Shown in pieces: positions 7,146-16,225 of a stretch of DNA of 64,000 nucleotides. The DNA comes from CAYXUW01 sp964468375 (GTDB lineage Bacteria > Planctomycetota > Phycisphaerae > Sedimentisphaerales > Anaerobacaceae), in assembly GCA_964468375.1 (NCBI GenBank), contig CAYXUW010000001.1:1-64000 (forward strand), read 5' to 3'. The notes below the pieces were generated by a model that made no database searches, was not told the DNA's origin, and worked only from the letters and a program-made list of their open reading frames with translations. A program made the translations under genes and the position numbers. Every line of letters begins with the position of its first letter. Position 1 is the first letter of the stretch.

Positions 7146-9203
7146 TTATTTCGCAAATATTCCGCTTATATCCAATTCGCCGTAATCTGTTCTGATTATT
7201 GTAGATTTTGATTGAAAATCCCATTGAATTGATGTCACTGTTGATTTAACAGCTTCTGTGCCTGCAACATCAGAATTTGTGATTAATGTGCCCACCGGTA
7301 TCCCGGGATCTATTTCTTTGATTGCAATTTCGACCTTATCATGTCGACGACCATACCACGCTGCCGCGGCATTAAGAGCTGCCCTTAATCGGCTCCTGTC
7401 GTCTCTCAACAGATTATCATCGCAACCGTATTCAATTAACTCACCATCCTTATCAACACCCACAATTGTCCCCGGAACTATGTACCACAATTCAGCATCC
7501 GGAATGGTTATCAATAACGTTTTCTGATTTTCATAGTAATTAAATGCATGCACTATTCTTATACTCTGGTCCGTTTCAATAAAAACAGTCGCTATGATAT
7601 ATTCATAATCTATTCCTGATTCCTCGATTTTCGCTTCATATACTGCCGGCTCAGCTTCATCCCAGTGATCTTTTGCAGCCAAATATTGCGGATTAAACCT
7701 CATAGAAATAGCCATCTCTCTCGACAATACTCTCACTGCTGCGTAGTGTTTTAATCGTTTATCCGCATATTGATATTTACCTTCAGCACCCTTTACTAAT
7801 ATAAAAGGGGTGCGAAATTCTGGCTCCGCATAATCAGGATTGTTATCGATTGGCTCTTTATCGCTGTAATCAACACCGACTTGGAATGGTAAACTGTTTG
7901 AGAACTTCTTGTCAGCATTCCAGAAGCCCGCCTGCCGTCCGATATCCAGCTCCCCCGCCGGATCCAGAAACGGATTGACTATTATATCACCACTTGAACT
8001 GGGAAGGCTCCAATCCCAGTCATGGGGCACCCTAAAGATTGTGAATACGCGATCAAATTTATCTTCTTTTCTGAACTTATCGTTCAATTCGCCTTTTTCT
8101 TGGTCACTCAGTCCGTTATATTCTTCTGACGTCTTGGCCGCATTTTTAAATGCCGTTTCTGCCTCCTCACTCCACCCCTTCTCAAGACTCGGATGAGAAG
8201 AATCACCTTCCATATCAAAGTGCAAACTGCAGCAGCTTTTCATTTTACCGCCCTGTACCACAATCCGATCGTAAACATGAGTAATGTCCCTTTTGATATC
8301 CACTTTTATCTGCTCTTTTTTTGTCCATAGATCGGGCGCTACTATATTAAAATTCGCTGGCATAATAACCTCGTCCAGCTTAATGCTTTCATCTAAAAGG
8401 GAGAATGGCACGATATCAACTAAATTGCCGGTAATCACAACATGCCATCCGAGCCCGCGCCCCCTATTTATCAGATGATTGATTGCTATTCTTGTCTTCG
8501 TTGTTCTAAAGTCATAAATTCCTGTGATATTCTCAAGAGCTGTTTTAATTTCGCCGTTTGCTGCAAGGTGAAATTCTGGCCCGTTCTCATAATTATAATG
8601 AGCCAGAAAATACTCAATTATATCGTAGTTGCTCCATAGTTCATCATCAGAAGAAAAAATATAGGTTAACTCTTCAGTTTCCCTCATAAAAGAACGATTA
8701 CCTATTATATTGCCGCCGAACTGATGCCTTCGGTTGAATATTGGCAAGTGATCAATCCATTCTGGCTCATCTTCACCCGGATTTTTCACCCAGGCACCAT
8801 CAAGCCAGGTATCTAATAGCGTTTCCAGCCCCCAGGCTTGTATTGTCTGGTCAGTGATTTTGACATTGCCGCTTTGACCAAGCAGTCTTAGCACTTCCGC
8901 TTGTATCAGTCCTGTCCACAACGCCGATTCATTATTTCCTCTCTGCGAGCGTATTTGTATATAACAGTAAAGAAAAGACTCAACTTGCCCTCCATCTATC
9001 ATCTGCTCCATATCTTCCCATTTGCCCTGACCATATCTCGTTCTTAGGGTCGCGTGGCTAGTGCTCGGCGCTATAGACAACGATGCTTCAAGCGGCTCAA
9101 AGTATGGCGCATATATCCATGCATCCGTCCAGTTCCATTTATAGTAAACTGCATAGCGAATTTTACCATTCAATGTATTTTTATCAGGTGATATAACCGC
9201 CAT
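7146..9203 (-). CDS. Large tail-tip or hub-like protein
   Basis: A 685-residue protein of unknown family, following the fibre-like gene at 9204. The N-terminal region (GKIRYAVYYKWNWTDAWIYA) is strand-rich. The middle has a GRGLGWHVVITGNLVDIVPF segment resembling the hub folds of tail-tip proteins. The C terminus (TLITNSDVAGTEAVKSTVTSIQWDF) again looks like a beta domain. Size and position after the tape measure, between distal tail and fibre genes, suggest a baseplate hub or tail-associated protein. Sequence proof is lacking. Confidence 0.65.
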   Translation of the reverse strand: MAVISPDKNTLNGKIRYAVYYKWNWTDAWIYAPYFEPLEASLSIAPSTSHATLRTRYGQGKWEDMEQMIDGGQVESFLYCYIQIRSQRGNNESALWTGLIQAEVLRLLGQSGNVKITDQTIQAWGLETLLDTWLDGAWVKNPGEDEPEWIDHLPIFNRRHQFGGNIIGNRSFMRETEELTYIFSSDDELWSNYDIIEYFLAHYNYENGPEFHLAANGEIKTALENITGIYDFRTTKTRIAINHLINRGRGLGWHVVITGNLVDIVPFSLLDESIKLDEVIMPANFNIVAPDLWTKKEQIKVDIKRDITHVYDRIVVQGGKMKSCCSLHFDMEGDSSHPSLEKGWSEEAETAFKNAAKTSEEYNGLSDQEKGELNDKFRKEDKFDRVFTIFRVPHDWDWSLPSSSGDIIVNPFLDPAGELDIGRQAGFWNADKKFSNSLPFQVGVDYSDKEPIDNNPDYAEPEFRTPFILVKGAEGKYQYADKRLKHYAAVRVLSREMAISMRFNPQYLAAKDHWDEAEPAVYEAKIEESGIDYEYIIATVFIETDQSIRIVHAFNYYENQKTLLITIPDAELWYIVPGTIVGVDKDGELIEYGCDDNLLRDDRSRLRAALNAAAAWYGRRHDKVEIAIKEIDPGIPVGTLITNSDVAGTEAVKSTVTSIQWDFQSKSTIIRTDYGELDISGIFAK

Positions 9204-11135
9204 TTATATACTCTCCGCCGCTTCTCCCAAAAAAGTTCTGCCGGTCGGTTTGTTCGGTCCTTCATCGGACGCTGTGCAGGAATAAATATCAGTGTTAATA
9301 CTATCTATTGATTCTTCGCCGGCAATAATTCTTGTCCTCACAAGTACTTTCAAAATATCTTCGTTATCAGCAGACGGACTTGTCCATTTAAGAACAGCCC
9401 TATTATTTAGTTTGTTCATTGCTATTATTACCGGCTCGTCAACATCCGGGTTTGGGTCACTTCCATCATCTGTAAAATAAATAAGCCAGTGTGTAGCTGC
9501 ATATTCATCATCATCGTCAAACAGGTATTGTGCTGTTACATAACCGGTCGCACCTGCTGCAGGCGTGATATTTACATCCAACGGGGCATCCGGATCTGGT
9601 ATAATAAATTGGCCATCGGCATCAGTCTTTATTTTCCAAGATGTTATATTCAATGAAACAAGGTTGTATTTATTTCTCCGTCGAGTAACCAAGTGCAGCT
9701 CAGCGGACGGTTCAACTGATGTCACATATGGCAATTCTACAAATGTCTCATCTGGTTCACCTTCGAGATCCGGTTCTTCGTCCACACCCCTATATAACTC
9801 GTATCTATCGAGCGAATTGTCTGCAATCCTGTAATGACCTTCCGCTTCGCCGCTCTTTGGCACTGGTACAATTTTAATTTTAGTTACACAATTAACTTCT
9901 TTCAGTTCACCGATATTTACCTGACCCGTCGGCGATAATGTAATGCCCGCTTCGGCAGCTGCCTCGGTTACTTGTTTTTTATTCTCAGCCGCTGCCGGCG
10001 ATAGTGTGATGCCCGCTTCGGCAGTCACCTCGGTTACTTGTTTTTTATTCTCCGCTGCCGCCGGTGATAATGTAATTCCTGCCTCAGCAGTTACTTCTTT
10101 GATCTGTTTTTTTGTGATATCGCAAAGCTGCCACGCCAGTATATTATCGATAGACGGCGAAGCTGTTCTGCCCTCAACCACTTCCAGCCACAACCATATT
10201 CCAATCATCTCATCCGTATCGAGTGGTTCTATATCAAGTCCTGTTGCCGGTGTAATTCCCGTCGACCATGATAATCCCGATACGGCATCCGTGTCATGTT
10301 CATCTTCACAGACCGTGAACTGGTCATCGACCGGTTCTTCAGCCGCTATCTTAATTCCAGGCACCGCATCTAATGTATCATCTGCCGCACCTGCACTTTC
10401 ACTTGTTCCCAGCAATCCTCTTCCTGTTGCAGGTACAGTCAGAACAGTATCCGTCCTTGATGAGTAATAAATGATTTCCCTTAAACTGCCACTGCTATCT
10501 GTTATTCTACAAAAACCTGTTGCCGGCCAGTCCACAAACGTTCCACTTGTCCCAATTGTTCCGGCTCCGGAACCGCCTAGCTGTGACGAATCACTTACTT
10601 GCTGCGTAGCCAATGTTTTAATCCATACTTTCAGGTTCCTAACTTCATTCCCCCCTAGATTTTTTATTGCCAGGCATCGAAGCTTGACTTGTGCTTCTCC
10701 GCTGGGTACATTCGACGAACCTATTGTATTGTTAAATACTGACACTAGTTTTATTGTAGTCGAACCAACTAAAGCGGCGGCCGTATGCCTGCTGATAATT
10801 ATGTATTTCGCCAGGTCAGTTCCTGATTGGAGCATCTTTGTTTGCCCGTTGGCTATTTCAACGATTGCTCCCGGACTATCCCCAGGCGCAGACCACCGCA
10901 TACTATCACCACTTATAGTTTCTAATAATCCCAATCCAAAGCCATTGGCCCCGCTAATCCTCTCTATTACAATTCCCTGTATCGACCAACTCGGAAGAAA
11001 GCCGATTTGCTCTTCACGAGTTGAGCTACGATAATTCCCAAAGCTTAAATCAGGATCTTCCTGCGCACCACCATCACTGGTTGCGCCGGTTAGGAATAAG
11101 CCTAAGGCGTCCGAGAAGGTATATTGTTCCGGCAT
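9204..11135 (-). CDS. Repeat-containing fibre-like structural protein
   Basis: A 643-residue acidic, beta-rich protein. Residues ~342-407 hold three near-identical 22-residue repeats built on EVTAEAGITLSPAAAENKKQ. A C-terminal region (DPDAPLDVNITPAAGATG, then WKTSPSADNEDILKVLVRTR-like text) has fibronectin-type-III character. No catalytic motif is seen. It abuts the 685-residue gene with no gap. Most likely a tail fibre or other virion surface protein. Confidence 0.65.
   Translation of the reverse strand: MPEQYTFSDALGLFLTGATSDGGAQEDPDLSFGNYRSSTREEQIGFLPSWSIQGIVIERISGANGFGLGLLETISGDSMRWSAPGDSPGAIVEIANGQTKMLQSGTDLAKYIIISRHTAAALVGSTTIKLVSVFNNTIGSSNVPSGEAQVKLRCLAIKNLGGNEVRNLKVWIKTLATQQVSDSSQLGGSGAGTIGTSGTFVDWPATGFCRITDSSGSLREIIYYSSRTDTVLTVPATGRGLLGTSESAGAADDTLDAVPGIKIAAEEPVDDQFTVCEDEHDTDAVSGLSWSTGITPATGLDIEPLDTDEMIGIWLWLEVVEGRTASPSIDNILAWQLCDITKKQIKEVTAEAGITLSPAAAENKKQVTEVTAEAGITLSPAAAENKKQVTEAAAEAGITLSPTGQVNIGELKEVNCVTKIKIVPVPKSGEAEGHYRIADNSLDRYELYRGVDEEPDLEGEPDETFVELPYVTSVEPSAELHLVTRRRNKYNLVSLNITSWKIKTDADGQFIIPDPDAPLDVNITPAAGATGYVTAQYLFDDDDEYAATHWLIYFTDDGSDPNPDVDEPVIIAMNKLNNRAVLKWTSPSADNEDILKVLVRTRIIAGEESIDSINTDIYSCTASDEGPNKPTGRTFLGEAAESI
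9915..10112 (-). repeat. Three tandem 66-bp coding repeats
   Basis: Three in-frame units of 66 bp (10047-10112, 9981-10046, 9915-9980) encode 22-residue repeats. The first two units are nearly identical and the third diverges at its end. This is a likely site of copy-number change by slippage. Confidence 0.85.
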
Positions 11136-11145
11136 AAAAATCCTT

Positions 11146-11667
11146 CTATGCTGCCGCAGCTGTTAATGTATAAGTTACCTTAAGAACATCACCATCAATG
11201 ACTGCTTCATCGCCGCCATCAAATAACGCGGTGCAAAGCAATTTCCCGGATGTGCCGCCTTTAGTATTATCATTTGTAAGAAACATTCCTTTCATTGTTT
11301 CAGTCGCATTAATGAAGAAGGCGCATATTTCCGTGTTGGCTATTTGCTGGCTACTCGCCGCGGCGAATGTTATTTGCGGGCGGGCTGACTGACTGTATTC
11401 ATCCCCTTCTTCCCATCCGGCATGGCTTGCCATCGTATCACCCGCTGCCAAGGCAGAATAATTATCATCCCTGATAAGCCCGACATACCAGGACGGCTTT
11501 GTTTCAGAGCCGAGAACAACATCAAGCAAATAATTCAGTCCTTCGTTTGTCGTTCCGTTTTTGGCAGTTTTCTTCCATTTCAGCCGACCGTTTTTGTCAA
11601 AACATGACACGGTAAAATATCCGGCAAACCTAAGACCACTGTTTTGATATTTTTCTGGTAATTTCAT
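11146..11667 (-). CDS. Virion structural protein
   Basis: A 173-residue beta-rich protein. It opens with a strand pair (GYFTVSCFDKNGRLKWKK), then NEGLNYLLDVVLG and the segment WYVGLIRD, and shares an ALAAGDT turn with the proteins at 5979 and 6509. Such proteins occur among tail fibre and tip genes of many phages; no enzymatic motif is present. Confidence 0.65.
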   Translation of the reverse strand: MKLPEKYQNSGLRFAGYFTVSCFDKNGRLKWKKTAKNGTTNEGLNYLLDVVLGSETKPSWYVGLIRDDNYSALAAGDTMASHAGWEEGDEYSQSARPQITFAAASSQQIANTEICAFFINATETMKGMFLTNDNTKGGTSGKLLCTALFDGGDEAVIDGDVLKVTYTLTAAAA

Positions 11668-11682
11668 AAAATACTCCTGTAA

Positions 11683-12480
11683 TTATAAGTAACTTCCCAA
11701 GGTTACAGTCGCTGTTCCAGTAGCGCCATTATGTGCGGCATATATCCCCTCCATTGGAGATACAGAAGGCCTTGCATAATATGGTCCCTCCTTATTGCCC
11801 AAAGCCGACGATATTATCCAGTTGTCCCCATCAGACCAGATGAAATAACTGCCCCCCTCTATACGGTAATACTTTTCATTGTTGTAGATTCCGGTATAAA
11901 AATAATTACCTTCTATATTTGGCGTGCCAGTAGTTGTTGCAAAGCACATATCAGGTGGCTCATCCGTCTCATAGATTACAACCTGTTTTGAAACTTGTTC
12001 ATAAGCATAATTTACACCAGGCACATCCGGCCTGCGAACCATAAGAACTGCAAATTCCTTTGCGGTGCCTTCATTACCATTTACCCCTATTGGCACTACT
12101 CTGAAATGATGAATCTGCCCATCTTCGAGAAACCTGCTTTGCCATTGCAGATATCCGTTATTTTCCGGCATCTTTTTGCGCTCGGTCCATACTTCATCGA
12201 TTTTTTCATCCACTCTATAATAATCTGTTCCTTCCACAAAAAACCACCCTAGCCGGGTTTTGCCAGGGAATACTTGCATTGGCTGAATATCTGAATCGTC
12301 CAACACCTCCACTACCGATGATTCATCCAAATTCAGCGCAATGGTATATGACGTTTGTTGCGTTTCCGCGATAAGCACACCATCAAGGTATATATAAAAT
12401 GTCGGATCCTCCTTGTCGCTCGAGTAGCTAAGTTCCCAGCTATATGCTCCAGTTCTGACAAATTTTATTATCGTTACCAT
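11683..12480 (-). CDS. Hypothetical tail protein, Ig/FnIII-like N terminus
   Basis: A 265-residue protein. The first ~150 residues read as one or two fibronectin-like beta sandwiches (YSWELSYSSDKEDPTFYIYLDGV; HHFRVVPIGVNGNEG). The C-terminal half is rich in Tyr, Gly and Asn, like receptor-facing appendages. Function is inferred from composition and position between the minor tail gene and the fibres. Confidence 0.6.
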   Translation of the reverse strand: MVTIIKFVRTGAYSWELSYSSDKEDPTFYIYLDGVLIAETQQTSYTIALNLDESSVVEVLDDSDIQPMQVFPGKTRLGWFFVEGTDYYRVDEKIDEVWTERKKMPENNGYLQWQSRFLEDGQIHHFRVVPIGVNGNEGTAKEFAVLMVRRPDVPGVNYAYEQVSKQVVIYETDEPPDMCFATTTGTPNIEGNYFYTGIYNNEKYYRIEGGSYFIWSDGDNWIISSALGNKEGPYYARPSVSPMEGIYAAHNGATGTATVTLGSYL

Positions 12481-12482
12481 AT

Positions 12483-12869
12483 TTATCCCCCCGCACTTGT
12501 GGGCTTGACTACCCAGGCCGCCCTCACCAAGTAATCATTGCCCGCCGGCACAGGATTAATCATTTTTTGCGGTGGACCGGTCACTCTGACCTCGACTATC
12601 AGCACATCATTTACGCTTCTGCCCTGGTCGTCTTCTATAATGACTGTTTCGCCTTTCAGCGCCGCATAGTCATCCGGCCGGCCGTTGGCTGTTTCCAAAC
12701 TGCTCAATCCTTCAATTGTGCGTAGAACCAATTCTTCGGCTTTTAATGCGTTTGCACGAAAAGCTACTCCGTCTGTCCCCGGCCTGTCGATTATTTGAAT
12801 GTCCGAGGCCAATAAGGGTATCTGTGGCCCTTCTATTCGCAAAAAATCAAATGAACTTATACTGCCCAT
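12483..12869 (-). CDS. Minor tail protein (hypothetical)
   Basis: A 128-residue protein directly after the tape measure gene, overlapping it by one base. Sequence such as GPQIPLLASDIQIIDRPGTDGVAFR resembles the entry strand of distal tail proteins, but it is short for that family. A tail-completion or distal-tail role is inferred from position. Confidence 0.6.
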   Translation of the reverse strand: MGSISSFDFLRIEGPQIPLLASDIQIIDRPGTDGVAFRANALKAEELVLRTIEGLSSLETANGRPDDYAALKGETVIIEDDQGRSVNDVLIVEVRVTGPPQKMINPVPAGNDYLVRAAWVVKPTSAGG

Positions 12870-14569
12870 TATTCATCCGGCCCGAGTCGGGCTGAAGTAA
12901 CTCCCGTGGTCATTTTTTCTACAAATTGATCGATTGCTTCTGTATTCCTTTTAAGGGCTTTTGTATGTTCTTCCATTGCTTCAGCAATTCCATAGTAAGC
13001 TTCTATGCCCCGTGTATAATGCTTTGGCCTCCCTATTCCGCCTGCCAGCCCGGCCTCTCTTGCCACCATTTTCCTGAATTCATCTGTTGCTAATTCACCC
13101 TTTCTGCCTACTAATTCAAAACCCTCTGTGGCTTCGTAAACATCTTTTAGATAATCAGGCCGTATACTAAACGGCGAAGGTTGATACGTTTGACGATATA
13201 ATCGCAGCAATCTGTTCCTCTCCGGAGAACCCGCCTCGGACTCTTTTATAGCCAATAATAAATTTTCCTGTAAAACATTTTGAGCCATATTAAACATCCG
13301 GAATTTTTCGGGAGTAAGCCCAAAACGTATTATGTCCCCCCATCCTCTGACGTTCGCATCGGCCTGCTTAATCGTTTCGGTAGTTATCTCGCTTAATACT
13401 GCGAACGGGCTTTTCTTTTCACCCGTTGTTGCAGCTCCTGTTTCGGCGAACGTTGCATGACGTGTTTTAACGGCCAATGGTAATCTTTGGAATTGTTCTG
13501 CCATTACATCTACAATATCGCTTGACACTTTTTCCATAATTGCAGGCAGCACTTCCTCGTATTTGCGTCGTGAAGTCGCGCTGAACATTTGCTGAAAATA
13601 CTGGTACCCCTTGCCACCGACTGCCAATTTAAATACATCCTCCGCCGCCGGTCCTTTTTCGCGGGCTTCTTCGTAAAGTCCGGCTGTGAACCAGTAGCGC
13701 TCCACCGCCCCCATTTCCCCCCATTCCTTTCCTTTTCTGGCCGCTTCTCCTGATAGATATTCATGCGCTTTTTTGGACCTTCCGGTTCCATACAGCATCG
13801 ATGACATTAACGTTTGACCTGATTTCTCCAAACCGGCCGCTTCTATTGCGGTTGTCAGCAAAGCAAGCGTCTGGGCGAGAGTAAAGCCGTATTCCTTGGC
13901 CGTCGACTGCACCGTCATAAGCTGTGGTATATATTGCCCCACATCTGCCAATGACGCTTTGGTTCCTCCGTAAACCGCAGAAAATAGTTCCGACTGTTCT
14001 TTGGGCGTGGCGGCTTCCCATTTTTTAATCACCGCCGGAATAAGCGCAAGCTCCTCCGGCTGAATCCGGGCCGGTCCTGCAAATTTTAAAGCTGCTTCCG
14101 CCGCCGTTATTGCGGCGGGACCTGTTCCCAGCGCAGATTCCATATAGAATTTTAACGAAGCGGCCGTACCGAACGGGACGGATGTTTTTAGTGCCAAGGC
14201 CTCAGTTTCTTTTCTGATTTTCTGTATATTTCCTAACGATACATCGCCCCGAAGATGTGCCAGTTTAAGTATGCGCTCCTCATTCGTAAGGGCTATATCG
14301 TACATTTCTTTTTGCGATTGTTTTATTTTTTCCGTCTCCTCGGAAACATTCCGCAGTCCCCTCACGAAAGTGGCGACGCTGGCGATTCCCGCCGCCCAGC
14401 CCATAATTGATTTGCCTATACCTTCCAGTGACTGGCTGGTCTGCTTCCCCTGACGGCTCAGTTTTTTCTGGCCGTCAATGGCCTTGTTTTGAAGATCCAC
14501 AACTTTGAGAAAGGCATTTACTGCCTTGGCCTCTTTAGCTTCTAAGACAAATGTGGTCTTCTGTCCCAT
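12869..14569 (-). CDS. Tail tape measure protein
   Basis: Sets tail length and is ejected with the DNA in siphoviruses. 566 residues: an N-terminal coiled-coil region (~10-50), a hydrophobic Gly/Ala segment (MGWAAGIASVATFVRGL, ~54-70), then a long helical domain with the TAASLKFYMESALGTG and YIPQLMTVQSTAKEYGFTLAQTLALL stretches typical of tape-measure core regions. At about 1.5 angstrom per residue the length implies a tail near 85 nm, which is short for a siphovirus. A frameshifted chaperone gene two genes upstream supports the assignment. Confidence 0.75.
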   Translation of the reverse strand: MGQKTTFVLEAKEAKAVNAFLKVVDLQNKAIDGQKKLSRQGKQTSQSLEGIGKSIMGWAAGIASVATFVRGLRNVSEETEKIKQSQKEMYDIALTNEERILKLAHLRGDVSLGNIQKIRKETEALALKTSVPFGTAASLKFYMESALGTGPAAITAAEAALKFAGPARIQPEELALIPAVIKKWEAATPKEQSELFSAVYGGTKASLADVGQYIPQLMTVQSTAKEYGFTLAQTLALLTTAIEAAGLEKSGQTLMSSMLYGTGRSKKAHEYLSGEAARKGKEWGEMGAVERYWFTAGLYEEAREKGPAAEDVFKLAVGGKGYQYFQQMFSATSRRKYEEVLPAIMEKVSSDIVDVMAEQFQRLPLAVKTRHATFAETGAATTGEKKSPFAVLSEITTETIKQADANVRGWGDIIRFGLTPEKFRMFNMAQNVLQENLLLAIKESEAGSPERNRLLRLYRQTYQPSPFSIRPDYLKDVYEATEGFELVGRKGELATDEFRKMVAREAGLAGGIGRPKHYTRGIEAYYGIAEAMEEHTKALKRNTEAIDQFVEKMTTGVTSARLGPDE

Positions 14570-15069
14570 TATCTATACATCCTTCTTTTTCTGATCATAT
14601 TAAGCTGACCGCTGACTCTTTCGTTTAATCTCTTGGCCATTGCCACCGCTTCTCCTTTTGTTACTGCTGTTGCTTCGGCAGCCATGTCCGGATGCACTGA
14701 ACCGCCTGGCTTGACTGCAACTCCTGGCTTCCATGTTGGCCTCATCCAGAAATATCTCGGCGCCTTCATAACTCCTTTTGCTATTTTGGAAGTTCCGCTG
14801 ACCCTGACACTTCGCATCAGCATTCTCTTGGACTTGCCGGTGTATTCAAGAGGACCGGCCATTGGTTTTTCTTTTGCTTTGCGGCGAGTATATCTAATCG
14901 TCCTCGGAAGATATTTATATTTACGTTCTGCTCCTTTCTTAAAATGGTGCGGTAAAATTTTCCGATGCCAGTTTGTTACAAGTTCTACAAGTCCTGCTTT
15001 TACGAGTTGTCTGAACTCCTTCGGCAGGTCTTTTCCTCCCCCTTCGATTACAAGCATGCCTCGTATCAT
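14569..15069 (-). CDS. Basic tail-assembly protein
   Basis: A 166-residue strongly basic protein (YKYLPRTIRYTRRKAKEKP; MIRKRRMYR at the C terminus). Composition and size resemble small tail-completion proteins, but its location between the chaperone and tape measure is unusual for them. It overlaps the tape measure start by one base. Function unknown. Confidence 0.65.
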   Translation of the reverse strand: MIRGMLVIEGGGKDLPKEFRQLVKAGLVELVTNWHRKILPHHFKKGAERKYKYLPRTIRYTRRKAKEKPMAGPLEYTGKSKRMLMRSVRVSGTSKIAKGVMKAPRYFWMRPTWKPGVAVKPGGSVHPDMAAEATAVTKGEAVAMAKRLNERVSGQLNMIRKRRMYR

Positions 15070-15072
15070 TTA

Positions 15073-15884
15073 TTATTCTGTACTCAGCCATTTCAAATCT
15101 GCGAACGTCGGGTAATACTCCTTCAGCAGGCCGGCTCTCCACATCTTAAATATCAGCCGTCGCTTGGGTGTTTTTCGGTCTCGTTTTTTTTTAACGTTTG
15201 TTTCATTAATTCCAATACCGCCGGCACATCTATTACCGCTTCCATAATCTCTTGCAAGTTCTGTGACGTAATAAGCTTCAGCAGATTTGCCTCTTCCGCC
15301 CCTACACGATAATTAAAGGCAATAGCGTCGATGGCAAACTTCATTCCCTCGGAAATAGTCAGCTCTATTTCTTCCTTCTGTTCCGCCTGGCTGATACCTA
15401 ACCTGAATTCTTCCCAGATTTTCTCTGCCCTCTGTCCTAACTGCGCATATTGCGGCAGTAGCCCGCCGCTTATAACCTCCCCGTTTTTGCCGAGTATCAA
15501 TGTCTGCGGCAGCGCTATCCCTGCTGGGAATTTTCTCGCAATCGGTATCAGCCATTTTTCTCCGTCACCCAGTTTTACCTCGTGGCCTTCAAGCTGAACT
15601 TCCCGCTGCAGCTCTCTTTCCGTCGGCTTATTGTTTTTATAGAAGCCGGTGTAATATTTTTCGTTCAGACTCCGCTCCCATTCCTGCTCGGCCGGTTTGA
15701 AGTAAAGATGTGTCGCGTCGCTGCCTATGCAAATCAACGTGCATTCCTTACCGCCCGGCCCCTGTGCGGTGTATCTCTGAGAAAAATTTGGTATGATATC
15801 GCCGAAGATATTCATGAGCCCGGCCTCTTCGAGCTTTCTTTCATTTACCGAATTGCAATTCGGTATCGCGTATAAAAAGTGCAT
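15073..15884 (-). CDS. Tail chaperone, -1 frameshift product
   Basis: Predicted extended product of the 15153-15884 gene. At 15183-15189 the minus strand carries the heptamer A AAA AAC in correct phase (codons AAA AAC in frame 0). After a -1 slip the reading frame stays open through RDRKTPKRRLIF to ALL of the otherwise uncovered bases and ends at TAA (15073-15075), three bases before the next gene. The extension adds about 36 residues ending LKWLSTE. Frame 0 stops at 15153. This matches the G/GT arrangement of tailed phages. An alternative is independent initiation at the ATG inside the extension, but that ATG has no Shine-Dalgarno. Confidence 0.75.
15153..15884 (-). CDS. Tail assembly chaperone, unshifted form
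   Basis: A 243-residue protein, acidic and helical in its second half (QAEQKEEIELTISEGMKFAIDAI; LLKLITSQNLQEIMEAV). The N-terminal part has alternating strands and a CTLICIGSDATHLYF segment. Named by context: it lies between the major tail protein and the tape measure and ends in a slippery run of nine A residues. It is longer than many gpG-type chaperones, so a fused domain is possible. Confidence 0.65.
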   Translation of the reverse strand: MHFLYAIPNCNSVNERKLEEAGLMNIFGDIIPNFSQRYTAQGPGGKECTLICIGSDATHLYFKPAEQEWERSLNEKYYTGFYKNNKPTERELQREVQLEGHEVKLGDGEKWLIPIARKFPAGIALPQTLILGKNGEVISGGLLPQYAQLGQRAEKIWEEFRLGISQAEQKEEIELTISEGMKFAIDAIAFNYRVGAEEANLLKLITSQNLQEIMEAVIDVPAVLELMKQTLKKNETEKHPSDG

Positions 15885-15895
15885 CTTGCCTCCCG

Positions 15896-16111
15896 TTAAA
15901 CTTTGCCGGCTTTCAGGTCTCTTGCCGCCTGCTGCGCCTCTCTTTTTTCGGCCAGCGCCTTCCGGCAGGCCTCGGCGTGCTGCTGTTTCTCCTGCGTTGT
16001 CATCTTCGCCGTATTTTTACTGACCAAATTCTCGTATACCCGCTCCGCTTTCTTCTGCCGCTCGATTGCCTCTTGCAGCCTCGTATTCTCCCGTTTCTCT
16101 TCTTTTGCCAT
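15896..16111 (-). CDS. Small charged coiled-coil protein
   Basis: A 71-residue, almost entirely helical protein (KEEKRENTRLQEAIERQKKAERVYENL; EKREAQQAARDLKAG). The start at ATG 16111 is chosen because of a nearby AGGGCGG ribosome site; a TTG further upstream is less likely. It lies between the tail tube and chaperone genes. Function unknown; an assembly factor is plausible. Confidence 0.65.
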   Translation of the reverse strand: MAKEEKRENTRLQEAIERQKKAERVYENLVSKNTAKMTTQEKQQHAEACRKALAEKREAQQAARDLKAGKV

Positions 16112-16225
16112 AATTCCGCCCTTTCTCAAGCCCGTGTATCGCTTGTGTGCCCGTTTGGCACGTTATAATCCTCAATCAGACCCAAACTACCGCCTGTTTC
16201 AGCGTGGCACGTTCTGGCCGCTTTT

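Noticed and set aside
9943..10467. Rightward Ser/Ala-rich ORF over the tandem repeats
   Set aside because: Shadow of the repeat-containing fibre gene; no ribosome site.
14939..15142. 67-codon leftward ORF between chaperone and tail genes
   Set aside because: It overlaps the 14569-15069 gene in another frame; the -1 frameshift extension explains this stretch better.
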